From: CAVWNR01 sp963756525
GTDB lineage: Bacteria; Actinomycetota; Actinomycetes; Mycobacteriales; Jatrophihabitantaceae
Direction of reading: 5' to 3'
Length of the DNA: 64,000 nt
Assembly (NCBI GenBank): GCA_963756525.1
Contig: CAVWNR010000001.1
Coordinates: 1,178,001 to 1,242,000, forward strand
Shown here: piece by piece, positions 43,778 through 52,784 of the stretch
Layout of the letters: each line of letters begins with the position of its first letter
Position numbering within the stretch: the stretch's first letter is position 1
Translations under genes and position numbers: made by a program
Notes under the pieces: model-generated
Database searches by the model: none
What the model was told of the DNA's origin: nothing
The model's input: the letters and a program-made list of their open reading frames with translations, nothing else

Positions 43778-44485
43778 GTGCTAACGAATCGATCGCGGAT
43801 TGGGTGGCCGGCGTTGTTCTCCCGCTGGATGGTCGGGATGGCGCTGGTGTCTTGGCGGTATCTTTGGGCGACTACCCCGTTGCACCGCACCGAGGATCAC
43901 GCGCAATCGCCGGTCGGGCATGAGCCGCCGTCCTTGCCGTCGAACGTCTCTCACGCTGAGGTTCGGCCGGCCCAGCGCGGTCACGGGCCGCTATTCCACC
44001 GGTTGTATCGCATCCGCATCGACCGGCCGCGGCTGGGCGCCGCCGAGCTCATCGAGGCGGTCAGACGTGACTTCGGCGGCTTCGTGCCCCGAGAGGTCGT
44101 CCGGGTGCACACCGACGGCAATCGAGGGCCCGCGACGGTCGGCGACGAGCTCGTGGTGGACATGCCCGGACCATGGAACGGTCCTGTAGTCGTGGTCGCG
44201 GCGGACAGCACACGGCTCAGGTTCGCGACCCTCAATGGCCACCTGGAGGCCGGGCAGATCGAGTTCCGTGCCTGTGCGCAAGACGGCCAGCTGGTATTCG
44301 AGATCGAGTCGTGGGCGTGCGCTAGCTCGCGTGCGGTGCACCTGCTGTACAGCAAGGTTCGGCTCGCGAAGGAGATCCAGCTCAACATGTGGGTGCGCTT
44401 CTGCCAGTCCGCAGCCAAGACTGCCGGGGGCCGAGCAGTCGACGGTGTTGAGATCCGCACCGTTAAGGTGAGCACTCTGCGTTAA
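43778..44485 (+). CDS. Second DUF1990-like protein
   Basis: About 235 residues from GTG 43778 (TTG at 43775 also in frame), with GGAAGGGA upstream. An N-terminal region of about 60 residues precedes the core GGFVPREVVRVHTDGNRGPA, VVAADSTRLRFATLNGHLEA and GQLVFEIESWACASSRAVHL, matching the later DUF1990 strands. Divergent from the small protein/DUF1990 pair. Function unknown. Confidence 0.75.
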   Translation: MLTNRSRIGWPALFSRWMVGMALVSWRYLWATTPLHRTEDHAQSPVGHEPPSLPSNVSHAEVRPAQRGHGPLFHRLYRIRIDRPRLGAAELIEAVRRDFGGFVPREVVRVHTDGNRGPATVGDELVVDMPGPWNGPVVVVAADSTRLRFATLNGHLEAGQIEFRACAQDGQLVFEIESWACASSRAVHLLYSKVRLAKEIQLNMWVRFCQSAAKTAGGRAVDGVEIRTVKVSTLR

Positions 44486-44741
44486 CCAACGCGACCGCTG
44501 TGCCACCGGCAGCGTTGGGCGGCACCGCGTCCTGGCTGGCCAAGCACCCCGCTTCGACGTGCGCCTCAGCCCCGTCCTCGTCGTTGTGGTTGAACCTCGT
44601 GTAACGCTGGTTCCGGCAACTGACGGACGAGGCGATACGCCACGGTGCGTGAAGTTCGGCCAGCGCCCGGCTGACCAACCCTTGACGACAGCTTGAGCTG
44701 CCCATCGTGAGGCTGCTGGCACTGTGGCACGCTGAGTCGCG

Positions 44742-45290
44742 GTGAGAGTAGTCGAGCTCGTCTTCGCGGTCGTCTGGGCCGCCTTCTGGCTGTACTGGCT
44801 GCTGGCCGCCTTCTCGATGAAGAAGGGGCGTGTCCCCTGGTCTCGGGAGCTGGGCATCCGCGCGGTGATCGTTATCACCGTGATCTTGTTGATTCGTTTA
44901 GGAGCCTTTCGGGACCGGAGCCCCAACACCGATCCCTGGCGGGCCGGCCTGGGACTTGCGCTGCTCACTGTCGGGTTGGTGTTCGCCATCTGGGCCCGGG
45001 TGCACATCGGACGCAACTGGGGCACTCCGATGACGCAGAAGGACGAGCCAGAACTGGTAGCCAGCGGCCCCTACCGCCTGGTCCGCCACCCGATCTACTC
45101 CGGCATCCTGCTTGCGGGCATTGGCACCGCGGTGGCGCTGAGCTGGATATGGCTGGCCGCCGTGGTTCTAGCGGGGATCTACTTCATCTACAGCGCGATC
45201 ATCGAGGAGCGCTACATGACCGAGCGGTTTCCGGATGCCTATCCGGCCTACAAGCGTTCGACCAAGATGCTCGTGCCGTTCGTCTTCTAA
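44742..45290 (+). CDS. ICMT/PEMT-like membrane methyltransferase
   Basis: 182 residues, four to five membrane helices, isoprenylcysteine carboxyl methyltransferase-like family. The C-terminal signature YRLVRHPIYSGILLAGIGTA and the SAM/catalytic segment IEERYMTERFPDAYPAYKRS are well conserved. Bacterial members methylate lipids, thiols or unknown substrates. GTG start at 44742. Monocistronic. Confidence 0.9.
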   Translation: MRVVELVFAVVWAAFWLYWLLAAFSMKKGRVPWSRELGIRAVIVITVILLIRLGAFRDRSPNTDPWRAGLGLALLTVGLVFAIWARVHIGRNWGTPMTQKDEPELVASGPYRLVRHPIYSGILLAGIGTAVALSWIWLAAVVLAGIYFIYSAIIEERYMTERFPDAYPAYKRSTKMLVPFVF

Positions 45291-45452
45291 ATTTGAGCCA
45301 GGGTCGACACTCGAAGGCTCTCCTCATCAACCGTCCTGAACGCTGTTCCGGCCGCGCTGGCCACTACCGCGTCATTGCTCCGAGAAGGGCGCGGAACCGC
45401 TACCTGGCTCGCGCCCTGGGCCAGCCCGCCGCGTGCGCAAGCGCACTTCTAG
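45291..45452. other. Intergenic sequence before a possible transposase tail
   Basis: First part of a 333-bp gap between the ICMT-like gene and the convergent dehydrogenase. No gene or repeat recognised. Confidence 0.35.
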
Positions 45453-45545
45453 GACAAGCGAATCAGCGCCAGCCGGCAGATGCGCAACGACGTCGCACAG
45501 CTCGAAGCTCTCGGATACAACGTCACCCTCGAACCAACCGCCTGA
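45453..45545 (+). pseudogene. Possible C-terminal remnant of a transposase
   Basis: Thirty codons ending at TGA 45543-45545 read DKRISASRQMRNDVAQLEAL then GYNVTLEPTA, preceded by an in-frame TAG. The ending LEALGYxVTLxP resembles the C-termini of several transposases, IS110-like ones among them. No upstream part, terminal repeats or target duplication is visible. The family assignment is from memory of motif shape only. Confidence 0.3.
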
Positions 45546-45624
45546 CCCCGCACCGGGCTCGATCAATGGCACCTGCTGGGTGGTGTCGAGTTCCGCACCA
45601 TAAGCCGCGACCGGCGCCGGCTCG

Positions 45625-46617
45625 TTACCGAGCCGGCTGGGTCTCGCGGATGTGGGCGCGCACGATCGCCTCGAGGCTCTGGTCCGGCTGTAGGCCAAGG
45701 CGTGTGGCGCGGTCGGTGCGCAACTGGCTCGGCCAGCCCGCGACGATGGAGCCGATGGTCGGGTCCGGGCGCCAGTCGACGAGCGCAGCCACGTCGGCGC
45801 CCGCGACGTGCGCGAGTACGGACACGATCTGCGCCGCTGTCACGGTGATCGCGGGCAGGTTGACCGCGATTGGCGCGCCCCACTCCTCCGGTCCGGCGCT
45901 CGCCGCACGTAGCAGCCCGCGGATCGCGCGGTCGGGTGAGCAGATGGCGGCCGGGAGGTTCGGATCGACCGGGCACTGCGCCCGTTGGCCGCTGAGCGGT
46001 TCCCGGATGATGCCGGACAGGTAGCTGGAGGCGGCAGTGTTCGGCCGGCCCGGCCGCACGCTCACGGTGGGCAGGCGCACCGATCGGCCGCGCACGAACC
46101 CCTTGCGGGTGTAGTCGGCGAGCAGTTGCTCGCAGACGAACTTCTGCGTGCCGTAGCTGGTCTGCGGCACCGGTAGTGTCTGGTCGGTCACCACCGCGGG
46201 CATCGGGTAGCCGACCGTCGAGCCGAACACCGCAAGGGAACTGGCGAACACCACGACCGGGGTACGCTCGCTTGCCCGGCCTCGGCGCAGCAGCGCAAGC
46301 GTGCCGTCCAGGTTGGTGCGCATGCCGAGGTCGAAGTCACGTTCGCACTCCCCGCTAACCGCGGCAGCGAGGTGGAACACCACGTCGGCGTCATCGACCG
46401 GATGCGTGTCGGCGCAGCCGACGTCAAGCAGATCGACCGTGCTGGCCGCGACCCGCGAGTCAGCGGCAACGTCCGCGGCTGGCGCGGTCCGATCCAGCAC
46501 GGTCAGCCGATCGATCCGCGCCGGCGCGCCGGCGGCGGAGGCCGAGCCACCCGCCAGCAGCGCCCGACATAGCCGGGTTCCGAGAAAGCCGGCACCGCCG
46601 GTGACGACGATGTGCAT
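45625..46617 (-). CDS. denD: D-erythronate dehydrogenase-like NAD-dependent epimerase/dehydratase
   Basis: 330 residues from ATG 46617. Extended SDR with the motif MHIVVTGGAGFLGTRLCRAL. The active-site Tyr-Lys lies in QTSYGTQKFVCEQLLADYTR, followed by RSVRLPTVSVRPGRPNTAAS and GIIREPLSGQRAQCPVDP, which match the DenD group that oxidises D-erythronate at C2. No kinase or decarboxylase partners are adjacent, so the pathway assignment is by family only. An upstream start at 46695 is open but lacks a better ribosome binding site. Confidence 0.82.
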   Translation of the reverse strand: MHIVVTGGAGFLGTRLCRALLAGGSASAAGAPARIDRLTVLDRTAPAADVAADSRVAASTVDLLDVGCADTHPVDDADVVFHLAAAVSGECERDFDLGMRTNLDGTLALLRRGRASERTPVVVFASSLAVFGSTVGYPMPAVVTDQTLPVPQTSYGTQKFVCEQLLADYTRKGFVRGRSVRLPTVSVRPGRPNTAASSYLSGIIREPLSGQRAQCPVDPNLPAAICSPDRAIRGLLRAASAGPEEWGAPIAVNLPAITVTAAQIVSVLAHVAGADVAALVDWRPDPTIGSIVAGWPSQLRTDRATRLGLQPDQSLEAIVRAHIRETQPAR

Positions 46618-47019
46618 GACCACTCGCCTTCGTGCGTCGACCCCGCCGGTCAATACTGGCACCAGCGACACCGCTACGCGCAGCAACGCTCGCAACGAAA
46701 CATGGCGTGCGCTGGGAATACCTGCCGGTCACAGCAAGACACGCTGACCCGAACGCGCGCCGCCGCGGTCGAGCCCGATACGCCGGCATCGCCCTCATCG
46801 CCGAGATAGCGCTGTCCGGACCCGCTCGTACCGGGCACCATCGACTGTCAGTCCGCTTGCGCATCCATCCAGGTCTGCAGATCGTCGCGCCGGCTGTTCC
46901 AGGGCCGGCGCTCGACGCAGCGCCCGGTGACCTGCGGGTGGCTCCGGTGTCCGGTGGCCGCATTCAGCGGCTGGTGCTGGCGGTCGCGATGGGGTTGGTG
47001 CTGGTGGCAGGATGCGATT
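46618..47019. other. Divergent intergenic region
   Basis: About 400 bp between the divergent denD-like and DUF1254 genes. Short open frames only; no palindromic operator or RNA recognised. Promoters for both genes are expected here. Confidence 0.4.
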
Positions 47020-48414
47020 GTGGCTGAGGTGAACCGTTCCTTGTCCGGCCGGCTGGGCGACGTGCGGATGGACGGTGACCTGCCTCGTCGCGACGACGTG
47101 CCGATCGTGTTCGACGAGTTGGATTATCAGCTGGCGTGCCAGGCCTACCTTTGGTCGTTGCCGCTGGTGTCCTACGCGCAGTGGCAGACGCAGCATCGAG
47201 ACGTGTTCGGTGCCACCGATTACGACCTCGTCCACTACGTCTCCTACCGCGATCGCCTCGGGCTGATCACCGCGAACGCCACAACGCCCTACATCCTGAA
47301 CTTCATCGATCTGGGCCAGACCGGTCCGCTGGTGGTCGAACTGCCCCCGGGCCCCACCGCCGGCGGGCTGTCGGACTTCTGGCAGCGTGAGTGCGGGATT
47401 CTCGGTGAGATGGGGCCCGACCAGGGACGCGGCGGTAAGCATCTGATCCTGCCGCCCGGTCAGGACGCGCCCGCGGTCGGCGAGGACTACTACGTCCATC
47501 AGGCCAGCGGCATGAATGTCATGTTCGGGTTCCGCACGCTCGACCCCGACCCGGCGCGTTCACAGGCCCTGGTCGACGGCATCCGCATCACTCCGTTCGA
47601 CGGCCGGCCTGCGCCAGTCACCCGCATCGTGTCCCCGGACGGACGCGAATGGGACGGCGACCAACCACGTGGGCTGGACTACTGGGTCCGGCTGCATGAC
47701 ATCTATCAGCGCGAGATCGTAGACGAGCGCGACCGTTTCTACCTGGCCATGCTCAAGCAGCTCGGCATCGAGAAAGGCAAGCCGTTCGAGCCCGATGAGC
47801 GGCTGACCCGCATCCTCACCGAGGCCAGCGCAGCGGGCGAGCTGATGGCACAGGCGAACTCGTTCGCCAAACGTTTCCCGGACGCGCGGTACTGGCCGGA
47901 CCGGCAGTGGGAGCTAGTCGTCCAGCTCGACCATTCCGACCAGCGCGGCCCCTACTACGACCAACTGCTCGAACGGGCTTCCTGGTTCTACGAGGCGGTC
48001 AGTTTCTCCGAGGCGATGAAAAGCCAGACCCGCGGCGCCGGGCAGGCCTACCTCGGTGCCTACACCGACGCCGCCGGTGAATGGCTCGACGGCTCCAAGA
48101 GCTACACGCTGCGGGTGCCGGCGGACCCGCCGGCGAAGCTGTTCTGGTCAGTCACCGTCTATGACGTCAGCACTCGCTGTTTGATTGACAACCAACAGCA
48201 ACGTGGCGACCGCGGTTCCCGTGACGCCGACCTGGTGAGTAACGATGACGGTTCCGTGGACCTGTATTTCGGCCCCGCTGCGCCCGAGGGCAAGCAGAGC
48301 AACTGGGTGCAGACGATTCCCGGCCGTCACTGGTTTTCCTACATGCGCTTCTACGGGCCGCTCGAACCGTATTTCGACCGCACCTGGAAACTCGGTGACA
48401 TCACACCCGCGTGA
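47020..48414 (+). CDS. DUF1254/DUF1214 protein
   Basis: 464 residues from GTG 47020. The N-terminal DUF1254 part contains AYLWSLPLVSYAQWQTQHRD and NATTPYILNFIDLGQTGPLV. The C-terminal DUF1214 part contains SKSYTLRVPADPPAKLFWSV, TVYDVSTRCLIDNQQQRGD and GRHWFSYMRFYGPLEPYFDR. Both domains are complete. Many relatives are secreted, but no signal peptide follows this start; an earlier in-frame hydrophobic stretch (46927-47019) could act as one if translation began there. Function unknown. Confidence 0.88.
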   Translation: MAEVNRSLSGRLGDVRMDGDLPRRDDVPIVFDELDYQLACQAYLWSLPLVSYAQWQTQHRDVFGATDYDLVHYVSYRDRLGLITANATTPYILNFIDLGQTGPLVVELPPGPTAGGLSDFWQRECGILGEMGPDQGRGGKHLILPPGQDAPAVGEDYYVHQASGMNVMFGFRTLDPDPARSQALVDGIRITPFDGRPAPVTRIVSPDGREWDGDQPRGLDYWVRLHDIYQREIVDERDRFYLAMLKQLGIEKGKPFEPDERLTRILTEASAAGELMAQANSFAKRFPDARYWPDRQWELVVQLDHSDQRGPYYDQLLERASWFYEAVSFSEAMKSQTRGAGQAYLGAYTDAAGEWLDGSKSYTLRVPADPPAKLFWSVTVYDVSTRCLIDNQQQRGDRGSRDADLVSNDDGSVDLYFGPAAPEGKQSNWVQTIPGRHWFSYMRFYGPLEPYFDRTWKLGDITPA

Positions 48415-48540
48415 CCACCTCGATGGCGCGGGCGGCGGTGACCGCCGGTGCGCCGGCCCTGCACAGGTTAGCCGGCTAGGTTGTTCTGATCGTCTTGCGT
48501 CGCAGGTGGGTGGCGCCGGGTTAGGGGCGGGTGGTCATTG

Positions 48541-49233
48541 ATGACTGCGGTCGACGCGCCGGCGGCGGGTGCCGCGCGGTTGTATGACGCGCGGCGTGGC
48601 GTGCTGTATGTGAAGCCGCGTTTTCGGGGTTGGGCGCATCTGGTGTGCTTTGAGGCGTCGCTGGTGCTGGGCACGGTGCTGATCGCGACCGCGCAGGGCG
48701 CGGCGCAGACCGCTGTCGCCGCGGTGTATGCGGGGTCGGTGGCCGGCATGTTCGGGGCGAGCAGCCTGTATCACCGCGGCAATTGGGGGCCAGTAGCGGC
48801 GGCCTGGCTGCAGCGGCTGGACCATTTGATGATCTTCCTGGTGATCGCGGGGACCGCGACGCCGCCGTTGGCGACGTGCCTGCCGGCCCGGTGGGCGTTA
48901 CCCGCGCTGGTGGCGCTGTGGGCGTTGACGCTGGCCGCCGCGGCGGTGCGGCTGGTGCGGATGCGCGCGCCGGAGTGGCTGGCCGGCGGGGTGTTCATCG
49001 GGTTGGGCTGTGCCGCGGGAGCCGCACTGCCGGCGGTGTGGCTGGCCGCCGGGGTCGCCCCGGCGGCGCTGCTGCTCGCCGGTGGGCTGCTCTACACCGC
49101 CGGGGCGCTGGGCTATCACTGCCGCCGCCCGGACCCGCGCCCGGCGGTGTTCGGCTACCACGAGGTGTTCCACCTGCTGGTCTGCGTGGCCGCCGCCTGC
49201 CAGTACGTGGCCATCGCCTGCTTTCTGCTGTGA
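48541..49233 (+). CDS. Hemolysin III / PAQR-family membrane protein
   Basis: 230 residues, seven hydrophobic helices. The conserved residues of the HlyIII/PAQR superfamily are present: Ser and His in FGASSLYHRGNWG, Asp in LQRLDHLMIFLVIAG and paired His in GYHEVFHLLVCVAAA, a presumed zinc site suggesting hydrolase chemistry. ATG at 48541. The acyltransferase gene follows 56 bp later on the same strand, so the two may be co-transcribed. Confidence 0.93.
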   Translation: MTAVDAPAAGAARLYDARRGVLYVKPRFRGWAHLVCFEASLVLGTVLIATAQGAAQTAVAAVYAGSVAGMFGASSLYHRGNWGPVAAAWLQRLDHLMIFLVIAGTATPPLATCLPARWALPALVALWALTLAAAAVRLVRMRAPEWLAGGVFIGLGCAAGAALPAVWLAAGVAPAALLLAGGLLYTAGALGYHCRRPDPRPAVFGYHEVFHLLVCVAAACQYVAIACFLL

Positions 49234-49289
49234 CCGGCGCGGGGGGCCGCTGCCGGCCGCGCCGGCGGGGGTCTGCCGGGGCGGAGCGG

Positions 49290-49958
49290 ATGTCGTGCAG
49301 CTACCGGCTGGTGCGGACCGCGGTCATCCCGGTCGTGCGCTGGTGGGGGCGGCTGGTGATCGAGGGCGGTTCGGTGCTGTCCGGCGGCGGGGCCACCTTG
49401 CTGATCGCCAACCACGACAGCGCCTGGGATCCACTGATCGTCGCCGTCGCCGTACGGACGGGGCAGGTGCGGGCCCTGGTCAGGGCGTCGCTGTGGCACC
49501 CGGCGCCGCTGGGCTGGCTGCTCGACCGGATGGGACAGATGCCCATCCGGCGCGGCACCGGCGACACCGCGGCGCTGGCCGCGGCCGCCGCCGCCCTGCG
49601 CAACGGCGCCTGGGTGGGTGTCTTCCCGGAAGGCACCGTGTCCCGTGGCCGCCCGCTGCCGGTCCGCAGCGGCGCCGGGCGGCTGCTGCACGCGGTCCCG
49701 CAGACCAAGCTGGTCTGCGTCGCGGTCAGCGGCGCGCTCGACATCGCCCGCTTCCCGCACCGGCCCCGCATCCGCGTCGAGTTCTTCACCCCCAATCTGT
49801 CCAGCTCGGCCGACGACCCGATCGAGCTCACCAGGCGGGCGATGGCCGAGATACGACGACGGGCCCCCTACGCCATACCCGGACGAGGCAACAAAGCCGC
49901 CCGCTACCGCCGCCTCGCCGAGCAATACCAGCCGGCCCGAGACGCTCACCGACCCTGA
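49290..49958 (+). CDS. plsC: 1-acyl-sn-glycerol-3-phosphate acyltransferase (PlsC-type)
   Basis: 222 residues, membrane-associated acyltransferase. The catalytic NHxxxxD motif reads LLIANHDSAWDPLIV, the glycerol-phosphate site GVFPEGTVSRG, and an N-terminal amphipathic/hydrophobic segment is present. The family transfers acyl chains to lysophosphatidate in phospholipid synthesis, though actinobacteria carry several paralogues with other acceptors. ATG at 49290 with GCGGAG upstream. Behind the hemolysin III gene. Confidence 0.88.
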   Translation: MSCSYRLVRTAVIPVVRWWGRLVIEGGSVLSGGGATLLIANHDSAWDPLIVAVAVRTGQVRALVRASLWHPAPLGWLLDRMGQMPIRRGTGDTAALAAAAAALRNGAWVGVFPEGTVSRGRPLPVRSGAGRLLHAVPQTKLVCVAVSGALDIARFPHRPRIRVEFFTPNLSSSADDPIELTRRAMAEIRRRAPYAIPGRGNKAARYRRLAEQYQPARDAHRP

Positions 49959-50103
49959 TACCGGCCCCGAGCCGCCCGCCGGCGGTGGCGCGAGGTGCGG
50001 ACGGCGAGTCCAGGCCGCCAGCCGAAGTGCGGTCTGACTTGCGATGTTGTCGTTCAGGTATGACGCGCCTGTACCGCTGTTTCGTGGTGGCTCAACCCAT
50101 GGG

Positions 50104-50769
50104 CTAACCCGACGTTACGACGGTAGCCATGGTGCTGATCAGCTGCTGGAATCTTTGGACTGCGCCGGTTTCCCCGGTGATGTCGATGCCGTTCTCCGAC
50201 CCGGCGAAGATCAGGGCGGTTAGCGCCTGGGTGGTCGCGGTGATCGTGACGTCAGCCGGTGCCAGCGGGGCTTTCGCGGCGAGGGACCACTCGTGTCCGT
50301 TGCTTTCGGCTAGGTAATCCGCACCGTCGAGGCGGAAGTGCCAGCGGGCTGGTTCGTGGTCGTCGGTGGCCAGGTCGATGGCCCGGATGGCGGAGCGGAG
50401 CAGATGCTCGGCGTGCAGCGGTTCACCGGCCTGGGGCCGGCGCCAGGCGTGCCGTAGCCCCCACCAGCTGAGCGTGTCGATGACGGGCCCGAGGTCGGCT
50501 CCGGCCGGGGTCAGGCGGTACCAGACTTCCCGCCGGCCCGGTTTGCGGTCGGCGGTGACGATCCCGGTGTCTTCGAGCTCGCGCAGCCGCTGGCTGAGCG
50601 TCTTCGGGGTGATCCCACCGAGGCGGTCCATCAGGTCGGTGAACCTCTTGGCGCCGGTGAGCAGGTCACGAATGACCAGCAGGCTCCACCGGTCGCCGAC
50701 GCGTTCCAGGGCGCGGGCGACCAGGCAGAAGTGGTCGTAGGTGCGGACGTTCCTGATCATGTGCTCCAT
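50104..50769 (-). CDS. HxlR-family regulator with C-terminal SCP2-like domain
   Basis: 221 residues. The N-terminal HxlR winged HTH reads CLVARALERVGDRWSLLVIR, DLLTGAKRFTDLMDRLGGIT and RELEDTGIVTADRKPGRREV. The C-terminal 90 residues (HEPARWHFRLDGADYLAESN onward) look like a sterol-carrier-type sensor fused in many actinobacterial HxlR proteins. Divergent from the membrane protein at 50841, with an AT-rich repeat-bearing region between them. Likely represses that neighbour and itself. Confidence 0.92.
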   Translation of the reverse strand: MEHMIRNVRTYDHFCLVARALERVGDRWSLLVIRDLLTGAKRFTDLMDRLGGITPKTLSQRLRELEDTGIVTADRKPGRREVWYRLTPAGADLGPVIDTLSWWGLRHAWRRPQAGEPLHAEHLLRSAIRAIDLATDDHEPARWHFRLDGADYLAESNGHEWSLAAKAPLAPADVTITATTQALTALIFAGSENGIDITGETGAVQRFQQLISTMATVVTSG

Positions 50770-50782
50770 ATTACTAGTTGAC

Positions 50783-50817
50783 AGATACTATCTAAAACAT
50801 ACTACCTTGTAGATACT
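50783..50817. promoter_or_regulatory. Putative HxlR operator region
   Basis: The 71-bp intergenic region is strikingly AT-rich. It contains the partial palindrome AGATACTATCT at 50783-50793 and a direct repeat of AGATACT at 50783-50789 and 50811-50817, 28 bp apart. The position between divergent genes fits HxlR control of both. Confidence 0.55.
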
Positions 50818-50840
50818 CGACCCGACTGGAGGAGGATGTC

Positions 50841-51596
50841 ATGTACGACCTGCCTGGCTATCTATGGGCGATCACCATCGCCGGAATCATCGCGATCCCG
50901 GCCGCGACCTGCGTCGTGCTGTACGGCGGCGCGGTGCGCGGCGGGCTGGGCCGGACGCGTGCGGCGCTGCTCGCCGGCGGCGCTGCTGTCGTGCTCGGCG
51001 GCTGGTTCACCGCCAGCGCGGTGATCGCCGGTCACGGCTGGTACCAAGCGCGGCTCGGCCACGGGGTGCCGTGGATGCCGGTCGCGGTGGCCGGTTTCTT
51101 TGGCTTGCTGCTGGCGCTGCGCCGGATCCCGGGGGTGGCCCGCGCCCTGGCCGCACCCGGCATGGTGAACCGCCTGGAGCTCCCGCACTCGTTCCGGGCG
51201 GTCGGGGGGACGGCCTTCCTGGCCACCATGGCCCTCGGCCATCTGCCCGCGCTGTTCGCCCTGCCCGCAGGCCTGGGCGACGTCGCTGCCGGTCTCGCTG
51301 CGCCGCTGGTCGCACGCAAGCTCGCGCAGGGCGGGGGCCGGCGCGCGGCCCTGTGGTTCAACGCGTTCGGCATGACCGATCTGGTCGTCGCCCTCGCCCT
51401 CGGCGCCCTCACCGGGTTCCAGCTGATCCACGTCACCCCGTCCGGTGCGCCGATCAGCGAACTCCCGCTCGTGCTGATCCCGACAGCCGCCGTGCCACTG
51501 CTGTTCGCCCTGCACATCACGTCTGTGTCCGCGCTGGTAAGCGCTCCGCGAACGCCACTGCCGGTCACCGCCCCACTCGCCGCCGCGGCGAGATGA
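50841..51596 (+). CDS. Multi-pass membrane protein, partner of the HxlR regulator
   Basis: 251 residues with about seven hydrophobic helices, starting YLWAITIAGIIAIPAATCVV. Segments such as NRLELPHSFRAVGGTAFLAT and RRAALWFNAFGMTDLVVALA recur in uncharacterised actinobacterial membrane proteins next to HxlR genes. ATG at 50841 has GGAGGAGG upstream. Transport or drug-tolerance roles are possible but not shown. Confidence 0.82.
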   Translation: MYDLPGYLWAITIAGIIAIPAATCVVLYGGAVRGGLGRTRAALLAGGAAVVLGGWFTASAVIAGHGWYQARLGHGVPWMPVAVAGFFGLLLALRRIPGVARALAAPGMVNRLELPHSFRAVGGTAFLATMALGHLPALFALPAGLGDVAAGLAAPLVARKLAQGGGRRAALWFNAFGMTDLVVALALGALTGFQLIHVTPSGAPISELPLVLIPTAAVPLLFALHITSVSALVSAPRTPLPVTAPLAAAAR

Positions 51597-51793
51597 AGGA
51601 AAAAGGGAATGCAGCCCACCCAGCATCCGCGGATCGGCCGTCCCAGCCAGCGACAGCAGGCTTGGGAAGGCGCGGGTCTCCCCCCACTCCCCCGCTCCGG
51701 CGGGGTCGTGCAGATCCGACAGCGTGTCGACGTCACGGCGTAGGGCCGACAGCCGCGGGTCGATGATCGGTGCCGCGCGGGCGACCGGTGCGG

Positions 51794-52597
51794 TCAGGCC
51801 ACGCCGAGGATCTCGCCGTGCAGGATGACGAACCACCCATCGGGCGCCGCGGCCCAGTCATGCCAGGCCACCGCGATCTCGGCGAGTTCGCCGGGCGTCG
51901 CGATGCCCAGCTCGACGGCTTGCGTGGCCACCGAGGATGCGGTGATCCGCTCAGCCCACGTGCCGCCCCACTCGATCCGCGACGGCTCATCGGCATAGCA
52001 CCACACTGACGCCGACGAGGTGATCTGCTCCAACCCTGCCTGCTGCGCCCACGAGAGCAGGCGCCGTCCGGCGTCTGGCTCAGCGCCGTTGCAGTGCGCG
52101 ACGGCGCGGTAGATCTCCAGCCAGCGGTCCAGCCCGACGATGGAGGGATACCAGCTCATCGCGGCGTAGTCGGCGTCGCGAGCTGCGACGATCCCGCCCG
52201 GCTTGCAGACCCGGCGCATCTGCCGCAGGGCAGTGACCGGCTCGCGCAGATGCTGCAGCACCTGATGGGCGTGAACGACGTCGAAGGCATCGTCGGCGAA
52301 TTCGAGGGCGTACACGTCGCCGAGCTCAAACCGGAGGTTGTCGATCGAATCACCCGCAGCGCGTGCAGACTCCAGCGGCTCCGGGACATTCTCGATGCCG
52401 ACGACCTGACCAGGCGCAACAAACTCGGCGAGATCGCGGGTGATCGTGCCCGGCCCGCACCCCACGTCGAGCAGGCTCAGTCCCGCGCGCAGCTTCGGCA
52501 GCAGGTAAGCCGCTGAGTTCCGTGCGGTTCGCCTGCCGTGAGAGCGCAAAACGCTGCGGTGGTGGCCGTGGGTGTAGCTCTCGCGGGGCTGGATCAC
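51794..52597 (-). CDS. Class I SAM-dependent methyltransferase (UbiE-like)
   Basis: 267 residues from GTG 52597. Motif I is LSLLDVGCGPGTITRDLAEF, motif II QVVGIENVPEPLESARAAG, and the post-motif is FDVVHAHQVLQHLREPVTAL. The N-terminal MIQPRESYTHGHHRSVLRSH is a substrate-cap start shared by a set of actinobacterial methyltransferases. Substrate unknown; no operon partner. Confidence 0.92.
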   Translation of the reverse strand: MIQPRESYTHGHHRSVLRSHGRRTARNSAAYLLPKLRAGLSLLDVGCGPGTITRDLAEFVAPGQVVGIENVPEPLESARAAGDSIDNLRFELGDVYALEFADDAFDVVHAHQVLQHLREPVTALRQMRRVCKPGGIVAARDADYAAMSWYPSIVGLDRWLEIYRAVAHCNGAEPDAGRRLLSWAQQAGLEQITSSASVWCYADEPSRIEWGGTWAERITASSVATQAVELGIATPGELAEIAVAWHDWAAAPDGWFVILHGEILGVA

Positions 52598-52784
52598 GAT
52601 GTCAATTCTGCCCGGCCACCGTGCGGTACAGGATCATCATCCGGGCAGGGCATAGCGCCTGACCGTCTGATTCGACGAATGTCCGCGCCGCGTGATGCGC
52701 ATCTGCGGTCATAGGCGCGCCCTATGGGCGTGCCAGGCGATCGGTCACTACCGGGGCCGTCGCGCGGGCGCCACCGTTGACGCC

